Source: Psychrobacter submarinus
GTDB lineage: Bacteria; Pseudomonadota; Gammaproteobacteria; Pseudomonadales; Moraxellaceae
Direction of reading: 5' to 3'
Assembly (NCBI RefSeq): GCF_904846685.1
Contig: NZ_CAJHBQ010000004.1
Span: 1 to 64,000, forward strand
DNA: 64,000 nucleotides
Shown here: piece after piece, positions 36,637 through 47,663 of the stretch
Layout: each line of letters opens with the position of its first letter
Position numbering within the stretch: position 1 is the first letter of the stretch
Notes under the pieces: model-generated
What the model saw: only the letters and a program-made list of their open reading frames with translations
What the model was told of the DNA's origin: nothing
The model's database searches: none
Position numbers and translations under genes: made by a program

Positions 36637-37407
36637 TTAAAAAGGCGTCGGACTCTCCCAGTCCATCCAAGCTTCTAGCACCGGATGTTTTAAGCGCAGC
36701 TGCTGGGCATGTAAGTTAAGCCGCGGCGCAATCGTCAGCGCCGATCCTTCAGCATAAATCGGATCGCCGATGATCACATGACCCATGTGCACCATGTGTA
36801 CTCGTAGCTGATGACTGCGACCCGTGACAGGCTTTAGGGCGACGCGGGTTACCATTTGCGGCTGGTCTGCCTGCGTAACAGCGCTATGCTCTAAAGATTG
36901 CGCACCGGCGCCTTGAGCATTGAGACACTCATGCGCGAGCACTTCATAATGAGTCAAGGCCTGCTTTGGCCAATTCGGATCAACGATATGACGCGGTTTG
37001 AGCGTTGGCTCATAACGCACGGGCGCAGATATCTTACCTGTGTCTCCTACTTGTTGCCACTGCCCAAACACGCGAGCTTGATAGAGCTTTTGCGGCAGAC
37101 GCTCGATGAACTGCTTACTGATATGGGTTTGCGCCGCCGCATTTTTGGCAAATATAAGCAGTCCTGAGGTATCCATATCGAGTCGATGAATAAGCTTAAC
37201 GTTTGGATTCACCTTCTCAAGCCTAGCAAGCAAACTTACCTTTAAGGTTTTTCCATCGACGCTCAACAGCCCTGCAGGCTTATCAACCACCCAGATATCA
37301 TCGTCCTCAAAGACCGTTATCGTTTTAGCGAAATCTTGAAAAAACGCTAGCGGGTGATTTTGTTCTTGCTCGTTAAGAGCGTTAGTTTCTTCTTCAGTAA
37401 AGAGCAT
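36637..37407 (-). CDS. RluA-family pseudouridine synthase
   Basis: This protein isomerises specific uridines in rRNA or tRNA. It carries the catalytic Asp in HRLDMDTSGLLIFAK, the VDKPAGLLS block near the start, and LHAQQLRLKHP near the end. At about 256 residues from ATG 37407 it lacks an S4 domain and resembles the short RluA class (23S U746 and tRNA U32) rather than RluC/D. The frame opens earlier at 37464 but that extension is not family-like. The 3' end is 24 bp upstream of the monooxygenase start on the same strand, so the two could share a transcript. Confidence 0.88.
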   Translation of the reverse strand: MLFTEEETNALNEQEQNHPLAFFQDFAKTITVFEDDDIWVVDKPAGLLSVDGKTLKVSLLARLEKVNPNVKLIHRLDMDTSGLLIFAKNAAAQTHISKQFIERLPQKLYQARVFGQWQQVGDTGKISAPVRYEPTLKPRHIVDPNWPKQALTHYEVLAHECLNAQGAGAQSLEHSAVTQADQPQMVTRVALKPVTGRSHQLRVHMVHMGHVIIGDPIYAEGSALTIAPRLNLHAQQLRLKHPVLEAWMDWESPTPF

Positions 37408-37765
37408 AATTGAGCTTATTATAAAATAGGGGTAGCGAGCACTAACTATAGAACAGTAGATCACACTACTGGTAATAGGCAGATGCTATTGATAGATTCT
37501 GCGCTGTTGTTTTATGTTGCGATTGATTGTACTAATATTAATTGTTAAGCATTTTAACGAGCCGAGCGCTATTAAGATTTAGCAGATATGTTACTATATC
37601 GATATTCATTCATTGGTATTAGGGTATTAGCGTTAGTCATCACCTTTAATATATCATCTTTAATAACGGTACGACTAACCCTTGTATAGCCTTGATTGGT
37701 TTTATCATAAGGTTATATTTTATCCAAGAATAAAATTTTAAACTTAATAAAAAGAGAGACATATT
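37408..37765. other. Divergent spacer, pseudouridine synthase / trxA
   Basis: This 358-bp gap is AT-rich. It must hold promoters in both directions, with trxA read to the right. I see no strong consensus box or repeat. AAAAAGAGAGAC at 37747-37760 is the trxA ribosome site. Confidence 0.5.
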
Positions 37766-38092
37766 ATGTCAGATTTAATCGTCAACACCACCGATAGCGA
37801 CTTTGATAAAGACGTACTACAAGCTGACACGCTTGTGTTAGTAGACTTTTGGGCGACTTGGTGTGGTCCTTGCAAATCTATCGCACCTATCTTAGAAGAT
37901 TTGGCTACCGATTATGAAGGCAAAGTCAAAATCGTCAAAGTTGATGTTGATAATAACCCACAAGCTGCTAGCCGTTTCGGTATTCGCAACATTCCAACAC
38001 TATTTGTCTTCAAAGACGGCGAAAAAGTAGATTCAGTTATGGGCCTACAGCCAAAAGCAGAATTGGCTAAAGTTTTAGATAAGCATCTATAA
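37766..38092 (+). CDS. trxA: Thioredoxin 1
   Basis: This 108-residue cytoplasmic disulfide reductase has the redox motif WCGPC at residues 32-36, flanked by VDFWATWCGPCKS, and the cis-Pro in IRNIPTLFVFK. It reduces ribonucleotide reductase, PAPS reductase and oxidised proteins. The length is that of E. coli TrxA. A terminator follows at 38147-38182, and rho lies downstream behind its own promoter, the usual trxA-rho order. Confidence 0.97.
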   Translation: MSDLIVNTTDSDFDKDVLQADTLVLVDFWATWCGPCKSIAPILEDLATDYEGKVKIVKVDVDNNPQAASRFGIRNIPTLFVFKDGEKVDSVMGLQPKAELAKVLDKHL

Positions 38093-38146
38093 ACTGAGCC
38101 AAAATAGCACAGTAATAATAAGTTGATCACTGATTGCTTATGCTTC

Positions 38147-38182
38147 AAAAAAGCCATTATCTATAACAGATAATGGCTTTTT
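38147..38182. terminator. trxA terminator
   Basis: AAAAAAGCCATTATCT and AGATAATGGCTTTTT form a long perfect stem with a short loop. Confidence 0.9.
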
Positions 38183-38606
38183 GCTGACTTTTTGCACAAA
38201 TAAATCGATTAGCGACTTTTTTTAACAAAAATAATTGACAACCCCCTATCTATAACCGTATAGTCTGCTGACAAGAGTAATACAACCGTTTTTCATAAGC
38301 GTCTTGTCGCAAGTCTCCTCGTGTTTGTTACTGCAAAACACAACTATCATTATTAAGCACCATTACCAACTATAATTACTGATATTGAGCTTTTATCGAA
38401 GACTCTTATGTCACCTTCTTTATATCCATTGTGAGCGTCCCTATTGTAATATCCTACGATTGGCGCTGAGCTGATATAAAAATCCAAGACAATATAAACC
38501 TAATGCTTTGCACACCTTCTACTCATACTCAATACTGTTTGAACCAATGTCGTGGGTTGTGCTGCTTATGACCTCTCTCGCCTGATAACCTGCTAATGAC
38601 TTTCCT
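38183..38606 (+). other. rho promoter and long 5' leader
   Basis: This gene-free region separates the trxA terminator from rho. A TTGACA -35 (38235-38240), an 18-bp spacer and a TATAGT -10 (38259-38264) form a good promoter. The resulting leader would be about 335 nt, with C-rich, relatively unstructured stretches. In E. coli rho is autoregulated by attenuation in such a leader, and the same is plausible here. A small open frame opposite (38519-38752) is a shadow. Confidence 0.65.
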
Positions 38607-39878
38607 ATGAATTTAACTGAATTAAAGAAAAAATCAATCTCTGAGCTCTTGGCTATTGCCAAAGAAATGGGGCTCGATAATATGGCGCGTAGCCGTAAGC
38701 AAGACATTATCTTTGCTATATTAAAGACCCATGCGCGTAATGGCGAAGCCATCTATGGCGACGGCGTATTAGAAGTCCTACCAGATGGTTTCGGGTTTTT
38801 ACGCTCATCAGAAGGCTCTTATTTGGCCGGTCCTGATGATATTTATGTTAGCCCTAGCCAAATCCGCCGTTTTAGTCTCAAAACAGGTGACAGCATTGCG
38901 GGTACTATTCGCCCGCCAAAAGACTCTGAGCGCTATTTTGCGCTACTAAAAGTCGGTGAGATTAACTTTGACACCCCAGATCGCTCGCGTCATAAGCTTA
39001 TCTTTGAGAATTTAACCCCTCTCTTCCCTACTGAGCAATTAAAATTAGAGTTAGGTAATGGCACTACTGAGGATCTGACCGGCCGTATTATCGATCTGAT
39101 CGCCCCTATTGGTAAAGGTCAACGCTCCATTATCGTCGCCCCGCCAAAAGCCGGTAAAACGATGCTGCTGCAGACGATGGCGCAGTCGATCACTCGCAAT
39201 AACCCTGAGTGCTATTTGATTGTACTCTTGATTGATGAGCGTCCTGAAGAAGTCACCGAGATGGAGCGTACTGTGCGCGGTGAAGTGGTTGCCTCTACCT
39301 TTGATGAGCCGCCGCAGCGTCACGTACAAGTGGCGGACATGGTCATCGAAAAAGCCAAACGTCTGGTCGAGCACAAGCAAGACGTGGTTATCTTGCTCGA
39401 CTCTATCACACGACTTGCCCGCGCTTATAACACAGTGATGCCATCATCCGGTAAAGTCTTGACCGGTGGCCTGGATGCCAATGCGCTTGAGCGCCCCAAA
39501 CGCTTCTTTGGCGCGGCACGTAACGTAGAAGAAGGCGGCAGTTTAACCATTATTGCTAGTGCCCTTATCGATACCGGCAGTAAGATGGACAGCGTTATCT
39601 TTGAGGAATTCAAAGGTACGGGTAACCAAGAGATCACCCTTGAGCGTGATTTGGCCGAAAAACGCGTTTTCCCGGCCATTAATATCAAAAAATCTGGCAC
39701 TCGCCGCGAAGAGCGTTTGCTTGATGAAGATAAATTACGCAAAGTCTGGATACTGCGTAAACTCTTGCAGCCAATGGATGGGGTGCAAGCCACTGAGTTC
39801 TTACTTGAGCGCCTAAAAGAGGCGAAGACCAACGATGAGTTCTTTGAACAAATGAATCGTAAATCTAAAGTCAACTAG
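38607..39878 (+). CDS. rho: Transcription termination factor Rho
   Basis: Rho is the hexameric RNA-dependent ATPase that ends transcription. The 423-residue protein starts with a Rho_N SAP-like helix ([19 protein letters not shown]) and a cold-shock RNA-binding domain ([18 protein letters not shown]). The ATPase follows: P-loop in [11 protein letters not shown], the Q-loop/R-loop regions, Walker B in [14 protein letters not shown]. The 3' terminator is at 39899-39924. The length is the normal short (E. coli-like) form, without the low-complexity insertions seen in some phyla. Confidence 0.98.
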   Translation: MNLTELKKKSISELLAIAKEMGLDNMARSRKQDIIFAILKTHARNGEAIYGDGVLEVLPDGFGFLRSSEGSYLAGPDDIYVSPSQIRRFSLKTGDSIAGTIRPPKDSERYFALLKVGEINFDTPDRSRHKLIFENLTPLFPTEQLKLELGNGTTEDLTGRIIDLIAPIGKGQRSIIVAPPKAGKTMLLQTMAQSITRNNPECYLIVLLIDERPEEVTEMERTVRGEVVASTFDEPPQRHVQVADMVIEKAKRLVEHKQDVVILLDSITRLARAYNTVMPSSGKVLTGGLDANALERPKRFFGAARNVEEGGSLTIIASALIDTGSKMDSVIFEEFKGTGNQEITLERDLAEKRVFPAINIKKSGTRREERLLDEDKLRKVWILRKLLQPMDGVQATEFLLERLKEAKTNDEFFEQMNRKSKVN

Positions 39879-39898
39879 CCTAACCGTTGTGTTTAAAC

Positions 39899-39924
39899 AA
39901 GATCACTTTATAGTGGTCTTTTTT
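39899..39924 (+). terminator. rho terminator
   Basis: AAGATCACT and AGTGGTCTTTTTT form a short stem around TTAT with a T-run. Confidence 0.8.
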
Positions 39925-40282
39925 AGTTTAGGCGATACCTTTTATCCATTTAGATAGCACTAGCTTATTATTAGCAGAAGAATCATCGTACAAACCGTTA
40001 GCTTACTACAGCTCATCTGACAAGTAGGTTTAGTCAAAGTCGTACTAAGGAAACAGCATAGACACATCGCTTACACCTCAGATGTAAACAATAGCGTATT
40101 CAATACGACTAAATTTTATAATCAGCGTACTATGAGCAGTAGTACAAGTGTATTTCTTCTGTATTGATCTTTATTGATAATTGCTATATCGATGGTTATC
40201 CACTTTATTATTGGTATAAGATAATAATACCAATTAGTGATAAGAAAATATTGATCAATTTTACAATTTAATAGGTGATGAT
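39925..40282. other. Spacer upstream of the glycine-zipper lipoprotein
   Basis: This 358-bp AT-rich gap has no coding potential I can support. A ribosome site (GGTGATGAT) lies just before 40283. I see no clear promoter consensus. Confidence 0.4.
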
Positions 40283-40522
40283 ATGAAATTTGCTAAAACT
40301 TTTGCAATGACTGCGATTACAAGCTCAGCGTTAATTATGACAGGTTGTAATACTGCCGGTTACAACAGTGGCTTGAGTAATACTGCTAAAGGCGCTACTG
40401 CTGGTGCAGCCGCTGGCGCTCTTATTAGAAGTGGCGGCGATAGTAAAGATATCGCTCGCGGCGCACTTGGCGGTGCGGCAATTGGCGGTGCTGGTGCTTA
40501 TATTCTTGAAAACAGCAGATAG
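40283..40522 (+). CDS. Small glycine-zipper lipoprotein
   Basis: This 79-residue protein has a signal peptide and a lipobox (LIMTGC, Cys22). The mature part is rich in Gly and Ala with small-residue repeats (KGATAGAAAGALIRSGG, GALGGAAIGGAGAY), the pattern of glycine-zipper membrane segments seen in the OmpA-linked and YgdR/Rcs-type lipoproteins. Probably an outer-membrane lipoprotein. Its exact role is unknown. A terminator follows at 40581-40614. Confidence 0.8.
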   Translation: MKFAKTFAMTAITSSALIMTGCNTAGYNSGLSNTAKGATAGAAAGALIRSGGDSKDIARGALGGAAIGGAGAYILENSR

Positions 40523-40580
40523 TCATATAGCTGTTGTCAGTTCTGCTACTGTCATAAATTAATGACAATACAGCTCGAAC

Positions 40581-40614
40581 AAAAAAGCCTACCTGATAAA
40601 AGGTAGGCTTTTTT
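40581..40614. terminator. Rho-independent terminator
   Basis: AAAAAAGCCTACCT and AGGTAGGCTTTTTT form a perfect stem with a short A-rich loop. It serves the upstream lipoprotein and can work from either side. Confidence 0.9.
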
Positions 40615-40719
40615 ATTGCTCATTAACAATAACGCTTAGCTTATAATTAACGCTTCTCTTTATCCAGATTCTTTAAATAACAGAGCTTTATAAAGAGAAG
40701 TACTGCTAGATATTACCCG

Positions 40720-41607
40720 TTACAGAGCACCGCTGAAAGTATCGCAAGATTGCACATTACCGCTTTCAAGGCCACGAGTGAACCAATCCACGCGCTGTTG
40801 ACTGGTACCATGGGTGAAACTATCTGGCGTTGCCGCGCGGCCGCTGGCCTGTGCTAGACGATCATCGCCTATTTGTCCGGCAGCGTTAATCGCCTCATCG
40901 ATATCCCCTGGCTCTAGAAACTGTACTCGTTGCTGATTGCGATTCGCCCATACCCCTGCAAAACAATCAGCTTGCAGCTCTTGTAAGACAGACAGATGAT
41001 TGCCTTGTGCTTGTGTCACTTGCTGGCGAGCTTGATTCACTTGTTGACTGATACCCAGTAACGTCTGCACATGATGGCCTACTTCATGTGAGATAACATA
41101 AGCTTGGGCAAAATCACCCGCTCTTCCCTGATTCTCTTGGTCGCCAGAGCCTTGTTGGTCGCCACTGATCCCTAGATTTTGACGCATCTCAGTGAAGAAG
41201 GAAGTATCCAAATAAATAGTTTGATCTCCTGGACAATAAAAAGGCCCAGTTGCGGAAGTCGCGCTACCACAAGCGGAGCTAACTTGACCATTAAATAGTA
41301 CCAATGAAGGCTCTTGATAGGTTTTTCCACCTTCATTAAATATCTGTCCCCAAACCTCTTCGGTGTCCGCTAACACCACTTGCACAAATTGGGTATCACG
41401 GTCATCACCAGTTGCGACCTCAGTTGCCGAACTGCCGCCGCCGCCCGTGACGACTTGACCCGTTTGTAGCGCGGTCATAGGGTTGACGCCAAACACTAGC
41501 CACAAAATACCCGCGATGATAATACCACCAATACCGCCCCCTATCATTTTACCGCCGCCGCTACTCGTGCGCACGTTCGTACTGCCTCTTCTTCCTCTCC
41601 ACTTCAT
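40720..41607 (-). CDS. ypfJ: YpfJ-type neutral zinc metallopeptidase
   Basis: This 295-residue protein has a short basic cytoplasmic N-terminus, one membrane segment (about residues 22-40) and a periplasmic metallopeptidase domain of the YpfJ family. The zinc site is HEVGHH at 174-179, followed by the ELQADCFAGVWAN third-ligand region. SSACGSATSATGPFYCPGD is the conserved disulfide-bearing segment. The substrate is unknown. A GAGGATAG ribosome site precedes the ATG. Confidence 0.92.
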   Translation of the reverse strand: MKWRGRRGSTNVRTSSGGGKMIGGGIGGIIIAGILWLVFGVNPMTALQTGQVVTGGGGSSATEVATGDDRDTQFVQVVLADTEEVWGQIFNEGGKTYQEPSLVLFNGQVSSACGSATSATGPFYCPGDQTIYLDTSFFTEMRQNLGISGDQQGSGDQENQGRAGDFAQAYVISHEVGHHVQTLLGISQQVNQARQQVTQAQGNHLSVLQELQADCFAGVWANRNQQRVQFLEPGDIDEAINAAGQIGDDRLAQASGRAATPDSFTHGTSQQRVDWFTRGLESGNVQSCDTFSGAL

Positions 41608-42243
41608 AATTGCTATCCTCTATATAAATCATTTATTTATTTTATAACTAATCAATAAAGCTAAAGGTTAACTTATTTCTTGAACTACAAAACCGCAACA
41701 GAACTTCAAACCTTGAAACGATATTTGCTTTTCTTTAATAGTACAATCTTTACAGATACAGACCATATAGAGTTAGTCTGAATTTAGGTTACTTATTGTA
41801 TTTTGTATCGCTAACTGGACTTGTATATCAGGATAATATCGAACATCGAAGCCTATTTTATATTTAATAACGGTTGTAAGCTCATTTAAAAACGAGATTT
41901 AGCTTGGTTTTTATATTGATCAGTCTTTATATTGAGTAATAAATCAATATCGTCGTTTTTATCACTTTATACGAAGAAGGACAGTAGAATAAGATTTGTA
42001 AATATTGTTTACATTTTTATTGCTCATTACTCACATAAAGTCTTTTCATTCGCAAAAAAAGAGTATAGAATGCGGGGAAGCTGAGTAGCTGTGACCATTG
42101 ACGGTTGAATATAAAGATACTTAAATATAAAGATACTTAGATACTTAGATACTTAGATACTTATAAGTATCTGGTTTTAAGTGTCTATTGTATTCAGCCT
42201 TTTATTATAGCTAACATACTATTTCATTTTCTGGAGAAACATT
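41608..42243. other. Spacer with octamer repeat array
   Basis: This 636-bp AT-rich gap has no ORF I can support. Its notable part is the repeat array at 42108-42171. A GGAGAAAC ribosome site lies before 42244. The rest (41608-42060) shows no clear signals. Confidence 0.5.
42108..42171. repeat. GATACTTA octamer array with terminal palindrome
   Basis: Two 16-bp units (AATATAAA+GATACTTA) at 42108-42139 are followed by three further GATACTTA units (42140-42163), then its reverse complement TAAGTATC (42164-42171). The last unit and its complement form the perfect palindrome GATACTTATAAGTATC. The array ends 72 bp upstream of a lipoprotein gene. Confidence 0.9.
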
Positions 42244-42585
42244 ATGGATATTAAATTACTTGCCCTAGCTGGTATCATGACTGCAACTTTTGGCTTAACC
42301 GCTTGTGACAGCAACAAAGAAAATGCTGTTGATGACTTACAAGACGCGCAAGAAGAAGTGCAAGATGCACAAGAAGAGCTAAATGATGCTGCTGCTGATG
42401 GCGAAATTGTTACTGCTGATGCAGCACAAGCTGTAGATGCTGCTGAAGCTGACATCGCTGATGCTGCTGCTTCTATCGAAACTGAAGATGACGCACTGGA
42501 CATGGACCCTACTGTGGTTGAGCCTGTTGTTGTTGATCCAACAGCTGTAGACGCTGCTGATGAAGTTGTGGTTGTTGAAGAGTAA
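42244..42585 (+). CDS. Acidic lipoprotein
   Basis: This 113-residue protein has a signal peptide and a lipobox (FGLTAC, Cys21) followed by Asp, which at +2 often signals retention at the inner membrane. The mature part is very acidic: about 50 residues of Asp/Glu/Ala with heptad-like spacing (DDLQDAQEEVQDAQEELNDA), then a Val/Pro/Asp tail. It resembles coiled-coil periplasmic lipoproteins of unknown role in Moraxellaceae. A terminator follows at 42626-42655. Confidence 0.75.
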   Translation: MDIKLLALAGIMTATFGLTACDSNKENAVDDLQDAQEEVQDAQEELNDAAADGEIVTADAAQAVDAAEADIADAAASIETEDDALDMDPTVVEPVVVDPTAVDAADEVVVVEE

Positions 42586-42625
42586 GCTCAGTAGTTTATT
42601 ACACTTGTAATGAATCTTGACTAAT

Positions 42626-42655
42626 AAAAAAGAGAGCCTTGGCTCTCTTTTTTTT
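42626..42655 (+). terminator. Rho-independent terminator
   Basis: AAAAAAGAGAGCC and GGCTCTCTTTTTTTT form a perfect stem with a TT loop and long T-run. It lies about 40 bp after the acidic lipoprotein. The remaining spacer up to ihfA (42656-42886) shows nothing else. Confidence 0.9.
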
Positions 42656-42886
42656 GGCTACTATTTGGTATTTTAACGAACCACTCTTTTAACCAAAAAT
42701 ACTACTTATTTATATCATTCTCAACTCATAAACTTGTCATTAGCTATAAACAAGGGCTCAGAGCTATTATAAGAATAGTAAAGCTCTTACATCGAGCTGA
42801 CTAAGACTTGCTTCAATAGCATAATGGAGCCGAAAGTTTGAGTCGACTATTATCAAGATCAATAAAATAGCACTCAAAATCGAGAC

Positions 42887-43186
42887 TTAAGCTTCAAATA
42901 AACGCTCATCGACTTTTTGGCGAAATTTTTGGCCAGTTTTGAAAGTGACCACTCGGCGCGCGGATACGGCTACGGGCTCGCCGGTTTTTGGGTTGCGGCC
43001 TGGGCGACTGCTTTTGTCTTTGAGCTCAAAGTTACCGAAACCTGAAAGCTTAACTTCCTTACCATCAATCAAACTCTCAGACAACTCATCAAAGAAATTT
43101 TCGACCAGACAGCGGCCTTCTTGACGGCTTAGGCCTAGATGATCCATTAAATGTTCAATCATATCTGACTTTGTTAAGGTACTCAC
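42887..43186 (-). CDS. ihfA: Integration host factor subunit alpha
   Basis: IHF alpha pairs with IHF beta to bend DNA at specific sites. The 99-residue protein shows [10 protein letters not shown], the [13 protein letters not shown] core, and the DNA-arm [10 protein letters not shown]. The start codon is GTG (43184-43186), with AGGAG 8 nt upstream. It follows pheT with a 239-bp spacer, so it probably also has its own promoter, and autoregulation is known in E. coli. Confidence 0.96.
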   Translation of the reverse strand: MSTLTKSDMIEHLMDHLGLSRQEGRCLVENFFDELSESLIDGKEVKLSGFGNFELKDKSSRPGRNPKTGEPVAVSARRVVTFKTGQKFRQKVDERLFEA

Positions 43187-43425
43187 AGTGCAACTCCTGA
43201 TTGGTGCGGTAGGCTCCCTTGAATACTATAGTACAGTGACACAATGAATAGTTACTGTATCAATGGTATGGCTAAGAGAGCCTGCTTTAACTTACGGTGT
43301 TATAAAAACGGCATAAGAAAGAATTGATTTTCAACGCTTGTCATTATAAAGGATTTTTTTATAAATTGATGACTAGTTATCATAAAATTCTTTAATAATA
43401 ACCAGTTAGCATAAGTGAGTGCCGC

Positions 43426-45831
43426 TTAGCTGTCGCGTAATTGAGCCCCGTGCTGCTCGCTCAAAGCCGCAACCACTTTATCGGTCGTTGTTTTGACCGT
43501 GTCATCAGACAAGGTTTGGCTATAATCTTGCCATACTAGTGCAAAGGCTAGTGAACGTTGACCTGCAGGTACGTTATCCCCTTGATAAATATCAAATAAC
43601 CACAAATCAGTTAATAATTCGCCTGCCGCGCTACGTATGGTAGCTTGTAGAGTCTGCAAGCTGATTTTATCATCGACCAAAATAGCTATATCACGGCGTA
43701 TCTGTGGAAATTTGCTGGGTGTGGTAATCGTCTGCTGTTCACGAGCAAGCTCTAATAAAGGCGCTAGTGAGAGCTGAGCGACCCAAGCGACTGGCAAATC
43801 AAGCTGCTTAGCAGTATTAGGGTGTAGCTGACCGAGCCATCCTACGTACAGATCATCTATATAAAGCTTAGCGCTTTGACCTGGGTGTAAAAAGTCCAGC
43901 TCACTGCGCTCATAACGCACTCGCGCGCCGTCGATTAAAGCAGGAAGTAGCTGCTCTACATCATGTTTGAGATCATAAAAATCAATTGCACGGTTTTGGT
44001 AGGCTTGTTCATCCCAAACATTACCCACAGCAACGAGCGCTATGCTAGGCGTCTGTACCAACTCACTAACGCTATGACCAACAAAGCTTAGACCGGTCTC
44101 AAAAAAGCGCACACGCGACTGTTGGCGATTAAGATTATACTGCACACAAGGCAACAGACTCGATAATAGCGTACGGCGCATCACGGCTAAATCACTCGAT
44201 ATCGGGTTGGCTAGAGCTAATACCTCCCCTAGCGCCTCATCTTCGATTAGCGCTTCTATCTTTGCATCACTGAAGCTAAAGCTGATCGCTTCCATATAGC
44301 CGATATCGACTAGTGCCAGCTTCATCTCATGAGTCAAATCTGCAGTATCGTCATAGTCCATACTCACTTGTAGATGAGGCAAGGTACTGGGAATATTGTC
44401 GTAACCGTATATTCGTGCAATCTCTTCTATCAAATCCTCAGCAATACTCATATCGAAACGATGCGATGGCGGCGTAGCTTTTAAAACCTCGCCTTGCTGC
44501 TCTACGTCAAACCCTAATTGAGTCAAAATACCTATCATCGTCTCAGGTTCGATATCGATACCTATCACCTCGCCCACCTTTGCAATAGGTAAAGATATGG
44601 GCGCTCGTGAGGGTAGCTGTGTAGGACTCTCAGCACTCACTATAGATCCTGCTACGCCGCCTGTAACTGCGGTGATTAATTCGCGAGCTCGCGCTAAAGC
44701 AAGCTGTGGCAACTCAAAATCAACACCGCGCTCAAAGCGCTGAGAGGCATCGGTATGCAGACCGAAACGGCGAGCACGACCGGCGATAGCTAATGGACTA
44801 AAAAACACACTCTCTAGCACGATATTGGTCGTCGTCTCAGTGACGCTGCTGCGCTTGCCGCCCATAATACCAGCAAGGGCTAAGATACCTTGGTCATCAG
44901 CGATGACGAGCTCATCACCGCTTAACGTTAGCGTTTGATCATTGAGCAAAGTAACACTCTCTTGCGGCTTAGCCAAACGCACTTGGATATCGCCTTCGAT
45001 CGTATCGGCATCAAAAGCGTGCAATGGCTGTCCAAGCTCCATCAACACATAATTCGTCACATCGACCAAGAAGTTATGGGTACGTAGACCTGATTGAATA
45101 AGTGCGTCACTCAGCCATTTTGGGGTATCGATACTACGGTCGATAGCGCTAATCGCTTGCAATAGATAACGCGGGCACTGTTCGGTGGCAGCGACCTTTA
45201 CATTAGGAGTTTTTACCTCTTCACTAGCGGCAAAAGCTAAGTTTATCTCTGGCGTCTGCATTGATAGCTCGTTAATAACGGCTATTTCGCGCGCGATACC
45301 GCGTACGCTAAAACAGTCGCCGCGATTCGGCGTGATAGAGATATCTAATATTTGATTGTCTAAGCCTAAGTACTCACGGATATCAGTGCCAGTTGGAGCA
45401 TCGTCAGGTAGCTCAAGGAGTCCATCGATATCATCAATCAAATCAATCTCAGAAGCACCGCAAAGCATACCGTTCGAGGCCACGCCGCGTAGCTTGCTTT
45501 TTTTAATCTTAAAACCTGTCATGTCATCGCTTGGTAGCACAGCACCAACGGTAGCTACGGGCGCTTTCATCCCAGCATAAACATTGGGTGCACCGCAGAC
45601 GATTTGTAATGGTTCAGCAGTACCAATATTGACCTGAGTAACGCGCAGCTTATCGGCATCTGGATGTTGTTCCACACTAAGCACTTCGCCGACGACCACA
45701 CCACTAAAAGCGCGGGCAACTGCAAAACGATCGTCAATCTCAAGCCCGGCCATTGTTAGCTGCTCAGCTAACTGCTCGCTAGTATTGGCGGGATTTACCC
45801 ATTGACGTAGCCATTGTTCGCTAATTTTCAT
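43426..45831 (-). CDS. pheT: Phenylalanyl-tRNA synthetase beta subunit
   Basis: PheT forms the alpha2-beta2 enzyme that charges tRNA-Phe and edits misacylated Tyr. The 801-residue protein starts with the EMAP-like tRNA-binding domain (VVVGEVLSVEQHPDADKLRV), then the B1/B5 domains (IARIYGYDNIP), the core synthetase-like fold, and the C-terminal anticodon-binding domain (FPQIRRDIAILV). It lies 98 bp downstream of pheS on the same strand. Confidence 0.97.
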   Translation of the reverse strand: MKISEQWLRQWVNPANTSEQLAEQLTMAGLEIDDRFAVARAFSGVVVGEVLSVEQHPDADKLRVTQVNIGTAEPLQIVCGAPNVYAGMKAPVATVGAVLPSDDMTGFKIKKSKLRGVASNGMLCGASEIDLIDDIDGLLELPDDAPTGTDIREYLGLDNQILDISITPNRGDCFSVRGIAREIAVINELSMQTPEINLAFAASEEVKTPNVKVAATEQCPRYLLQAISAIDRSIDTPKWLSDALIQSGLRTHNFLVDVTNYVLMELGQPLHAFDADTIEGDIQVRLAKPQESVTLLNDQTLTLSGDELVIADDQGILALAGIMGGKRSSVTETTTNIVLESVFFSPLAIAGRARRFGLHTDASQRFERGVDFELPQLALARARELITAVTGGVAGSIVSAESPTQLPSRAPISLPIAKVGEVIGIDIEPETMIGILTQLGFDVEQQGEVLKATPPSHRFDMSIAEDLIEEIARIYGYDNIPSTLPHLQVSMDYDDTADLTHEMKLALVDIGYMEAISFSFSDAKIEALIEDEALGEVLALANPISSDLAVMRRTLLSSLLPCVQYNLNRQQSRVRFFETGLSFVGHSVSELVQTPSIALVAVGNVWDEQAYQNRAIDFYDLKHDVEQLLPALIDGARVRYERSELDFLHPGQSAKLYIDDLYVGWLGQLHPNTAKQLDLPVAWVAQLSLAPLLELAREQQTITTPSKFPQIRRDIAILVDDKISLQTLQATIRSAAGELLTDLWLFDIYQGDNVPAGQRSLAFALVWQDYSQTLSDDTVKTTTDKVVAALSEQHGAQLRDS

Positions 45832-45929
45832 AAATATCTCGGATCTGAATTTTATAATAAAGATTCTATAGTAAGGAAAGGCCTATCAGCACCTAGCGCC
45901 CTAAATACAAGTCTATAGCAGACAAGCAG

Positions 45930-47045
<1,116 letters not shown>

Positions 47046-47151
47046 TTATTTACCGTCTTTTTATCTGGACGGATTAGGGTCTGTTGAACATAGCGATGTT
47101 CGCTATCGTAAATTCTTGACCTATTTGAATATGAGGACGAGACAAAGATAC

Positions 47152-47184
47152 AAAAAAAGCCACCGACTAGCGGTAGCTTCTTTT
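47152..47184 (-). terminator. Terminator of the rpmI-rplT unit
   Basis: On the minus strand AAGCTACCG and CGGTGGCTT (one mismatch-tolerant stem) precede TTTTTTT. It separates rplT from pheST. Confidence 0.75.
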
Positions 47185-47254
47185 ATATTGACCTAATCAT
47201 GCTGATTAACTGGCCCTTAATCACTTAACAATAAAGTCTAAGGGTAGCTAATAC

Positions 47255-47611
47255 TTAAGCCAATTCTGCTTTCGCTTTTTCAACTAGTACGCTAAAAGTC
47301 GCCGCATCATGCATAGCGATGTCAGCTAGAACGCGACGATCGATATCGATGTTGGCTTTTTTCATACCGTTGATAAAGCGGCTGTAGCTCAAACCATTTA
47401 AGCGTGCACCAGCGTTGATACGAGCGATCCATAGACGACGGAAAGAGCGTTTCTTGTTACGGCGGTCACGATAAGCGTATTGACCCGCTTTCGTTACGGC
47501 TTGTACTGCTACACGATAAACACGTGAACGGGCACCGTAGTAGCCTTTTGCACGTTTTAGGATTTTTTTGTGACGGCGATTTGCCTGTACACCACGTTTT
47601 ACACGGGCCAT
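47255..47611 (-). CDS. rplT: 50S ribosomal protein L20
   Basis: L20 binds 23S rRNA early in 50S assembly and in E. coli also represses the rpmI-rplT mRNA. The 118-residue protein has the basic N-terminal tail ([19 protein letters not shown]), [12 protein letters not shown], and [15 protein letters not shown]. It follows rpmI by 52 bp. GGAG precedes the ATG. Confidence 0.98.
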   Translation of the reverse strand: MARVKRGVQANRRHKKILKRAKGYYGARSRVYRVAVQAVTKAGQYAYRDRRNKKRSFRRLWIARINAGARLNGLSYSRFINGMKKANIDIDRRVLADIAMHDAATFSVLVEKAKAELA

Positions 47612-47663
47612 AATTTACTCCAAGATTCTTTAGATATAATAAGCGATAAATTGCAAAGATCGA

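Noticed and set aside
39051..39874. Two antisense frames across rho
   Set aside because: They are shadows of a highly conserved gene.
42108..42171. CRISPR array
   Set aside because: The units are 8 to 16 bp and contiguous, without spacers or cas genes.
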